A stretch of 64,000 nt of DNA from Stromatinia cepivora. Taxonomy: Eukaryota; Ascomycota; Leotiomycetes; Helotiales; Sclerotiniaceae. The translations under genes and the position numbers were made by a program. Location of the stretch: contig RCTD01000003.1 in the NCBI GenBank assembly GCA_014898415.1, positions 1,612,001 to 1,676,000 of the forward strand, given 5' to 3'. The notes beneath the pieces were generated by a model, which had not been told where the DNA came from, ran no database searches, and saw only the letters and a list, made by a program, of their open reading frames with translations. Positions within the stretch are counted from its first letter, which is position 1. Each line of letters opens with the position of its first letter. This document shows positions 61,458-64,000 of the stretch, piece after piece.

Positions 61458-61854
61458 TACCATGAGCTGAGCTCAATAGTATAGTTTCCAAGGCTGTAGT
61501 ATTATTTTCTTAAACACTGCCATACATAGAATTGAATTAGTGACTACAGCTGCATGGTAAGCCAATGAGCATGGTGATATCCTGAGCGAATGGACTGCTA
61601 AAAGAATTCATGTGGGCAAGATGATTTTGCTTTCAACGGGAAATCATGATCAAACAGAACTTTGTTATAATCTATAATTATACAATTTTAGTCTAATCGT
61701 CGTCCACCTTGAAAACATTAGACCACGCAAATAATACTTATATACATATCAATAAGAATATACATAGAATTGATACTTTTAACAACGAAGGTAATGATGT
61801 GAACCATAGTCATGTCATGAATTATCTTCCATCCACATTTCCCCATCTCTTGCT
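61458..61854. other. Intergenic region before RINT1-like gene end
   Basis: About 400 bp of AT-rich spacer. No gene visible. Confidence 0.4.
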
Positions 61855-64000
61855 CTATTCGTTTGCCTCGACTCTTCGCAGAATGATCTGTCTCGCAGTA
61901 GGGTTATCCAAAAGATTCATATGCAACTCAGCAAGAACCCCCTCGCATTCCTCTCTACCAGCATAGATTTTCTCCGCTGCCTCAGATAGAGACAACGCCT
62001 CCTCATCTGATACCTCTATGGGTAGATTTAGCAAAGCAATACCTTCCGTAAGCCGTGGCATCATGAATACCGTGTTCTCTAACGGTAGGTATGCGCCAAT
62101 GATGCTTTGGATGCCTTTCAGGTCCTGGGCAAAGCGAGCTGCGCCTAATGTTGTGAAATCCTGTTTGAGGAGGACTTCATTGAAAAGCAAATCTTCGAGA
62201 GCTGAGATTGCTTGGCGCCAAGTTCGCATAAATGCAGGATAAGAAATGGTTTTCTCGAGATAGGCCATTTTCTCTTTCATTACCTAGCGAGGACATTAAG
62301 TGTGGATTCAATTTGCGAGACAGGAATACACTCACTTGAAGAGGTTGATCAAGCTCGGCTGAAATTGTCAAAGACGACGTATAGTATGCTACTAAACCTG
62401 ATTAGTAAAATGCTTGTCGGATAAAAGAAGGCTTACTTACTAGATTGAGAATCTTGACCAACTGTAGTCCATTGCGCTTGAGTGAGATAGGCTCTAAACT
62501 CAGCTGGAATTGGATATTTGATCGCTCGTTGTAGAAGGTCTCCCGCGTTGCTCCTTATCTTCTTGAAGCCGTGGATCGCTGTATCGAAAATTGTTCCCTC
62601 ACCCGTGCCTAGCTTGAGAGAAGTAGATAACTGAAGCTGCGAACATGTGATAGGACCAGCGATGGCACTTTCCGGATGTACGTCTCGTGCCCTATCATCC
62701 AACTGGAAATATAATTCCACGAAAAACTAACCACATATCAGTATTTGACGTTATACTATTGTATCGAATGATAGAGATACTAACCATTTCATAGGCTAGA
62801 GATTCAAGACTCGAGATAATATGATCTGCACTACCAAAAACTTTGCAAAGACTAACGAGCCCTGCCATTCCCTCGACAGACCGTTGCTGCTCTTTGGTGG
62901 CGCCTGTGGCTATACGACCGACAGTTGAGGTAAGAGATACATAGGCGTCCAGAGATTCGGATAGGCGAATTTGATATCTATCAAGTACAGCAATTTGAGT
63001 ATTGAGGAAGAATCGAACTTTATGTGAGACTCTTCGTAGGTCTCTATATTGTGTTGTAATGGTCTTCAGGAGATCAGTAACCTTTGTAGCCCCAAAGGTA
63101 GTTTTAGTCTTCTGCGATTCGTTGCTGTCATAGTCAATATTCCCATTATCTGGCGATTGCATTATTTCTTCAAATCTCTGCAAGGCAAATTTCTCCTCAG
63201 CTCCTAACCAGGGAGCGAACCATTTATCTAGGACATGCCAAGTCACGCCAACCCAGCCGAATTCAATGTTACCACCATCATACTTATACTTGCTTCGGAC
63301 ACTATCATCCCAAATCATTAATTGGCCTATAAATTTACTCAAGTGCACGGGATCGTGCTGGATATCCTTCAAAACAATTTCGGTCTTGTCTTTGACCAAT
63401 GGCAAGAGTGCTGTGATGAAGGCAGATACGGGATCAATGTAAAGTGAATTCCCAGCCAGAGAACTACCCAAAAAGTGTGCAGCCAAAACTGGTCCAGCAT
63501 TAACTCGAAGATATGACTCATGCGAATCTATGACATCGAGGATCCAGTTCAGGTAATATTCTCCGAGCTGATTTTGTTAGAGCGTGTTCATGAACAATAA
63601 ATAGGAACTTACAAGGCTGCTGGCACTCGTAGGCGTGGTTCCCATGAAGTGATAGCGAAATTTCAATTCAATTTCTTTGACTAGAGCCGCAAAAGGGAGA
63701 AGTATAAGAGGTTCTCGAGCTTCTCTAATTTCTGGAGCTTGTAGATCCAAAAGTCTTCCAAAACATGTTTGCCATGTCCTAGAAACTTCGACATCCAGAT
63801 CTGGCCATTTCAAGGTTTTGAGTACATCCTGAAATTCTTTGACCATGATTTGGACCATTTGTGCCCATAAATGAGTCGCTGTCTGTTCCACATAGGCAAC
63901 GAGATGAGGAGCAGTAACTTCTGTGGTATTCTGGGTCGCTTGTAAAGCCATCGCAAGTTGTTTCAATCGCACATATGGCTTCAAAGCCTCGGTAGGATTG
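61855..64000 (-). CDS. RINT1/Tip20-type vesicle tethering protein (5' part outside window)
   Basis: Five exons are visible on the minus strand: 64000-63613 (partial), 63567-62785, 62726-62441, 62391-62336 and 62283-61855. Phases match throughout. The C-terminal RINT1/TIP20 domain reads AAHFLGSSLAGNSLYIDPVS, then ITALLPLVKDKTE, FIGQLMIWDDSVRSKYKYDG and VLDKWFAPWLGAEEKFALQR, and later YLEKTISYPAFMRTWRQAIS. These blocks match the family that in yeast forms the Dsl1 complex (Tip20), and in animals the NRZ complex, receiving Golgi-derived COPI vesicles at the ER. The 56-bp fourth exon is very small. An alternative acceptor 3 bp later would drop one residue. The N-terminal part lies beyond the right edge. 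Function is inferred from the domain. Confidence 0.88.

Overview
The window is nuclear DNA of a filamentous ascomycete. The genes carry short spliceosomal introns (mostly 45-180 bp) with fungal branch sites. The orthologs are typical of Pezizomycotina, including a CSP-2-like Grainyhead factor. The middle holds LTR retrotransposons with the near-exclusive C-to-T/G-to-A decay left by repeat-induced point mutation (RIP). The copia and gypsy types recall helotialean fungi (Botrytis/Sclerotinia relatives), but that placement is inference.

Layout. (1) 1-13.4 kb is gene-dense: the tail of an unidentified gene; an FG nucleoporin with a CCCH finger (NUP42/Amo1-like); an ELYS-like pore-assembly protein; condensin SMC4, divergent from ELYS; a 5'-truncated alpha/beta hydrolase relic; a 308-bp pyrimidine tract; and an oxysterol-binding protein of the KES1/OSH4 type. 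(2) 13.8-34.3 kb is one AT-rich island. It resolves into three LTR retrotransposons, all read on the minus strand. An outer gypsy element (13797-34335) was interrupted by a copia element (18764-25589) and by a second gypsy element (26877-33960). Each has equal-length LTRs and an intact 5-bp target duplication (gaaga, attat, tttgt). (3) 34.3-41.8 kb is gene-poor, with a 7-bp minisatellite and a 439-bp MITE-like element with 31-bp perfect terminal inverted repeats. (4) 41.8-50.5 kb holds a Grainyhead/CP2-type transcription factor with a GC-AG intron, 3.8 kb without a clear gene, and a Kid-like (kinesin-10) chromokinesin with a C-terminal helix-hairpin-helix domain. (5) 51.2-55.8 kb is a dead ABCC transporter gene. 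(6) 56.8-64 kb returns to housekeeping genes: ribosome-assembly factor RSA3, ubiquitin-S27a, ribosomal protein S26 head-to-head with it, and a RINT1/Tip20-type tethering protein running off the right edge.

Functional themes are chromosome and nuclear-envelope biology (NUP42, ELYS, SMC4, chromokinesin), ribosome production (RSA3, ubiquitin-S27a, S26), and sterol/ER-Golgi traffic (OSH4, RINT1). The most unusual signal is in the retrotransposon island. In all three elements the RIP-like transitions fall mainly on the inner side of each LTR and spare the outer margin, so the paired LTRs are mirror-image mosaics. Exon boundaries were placed by hand from splice consensus and reading-frame continuity; no homology search was run.
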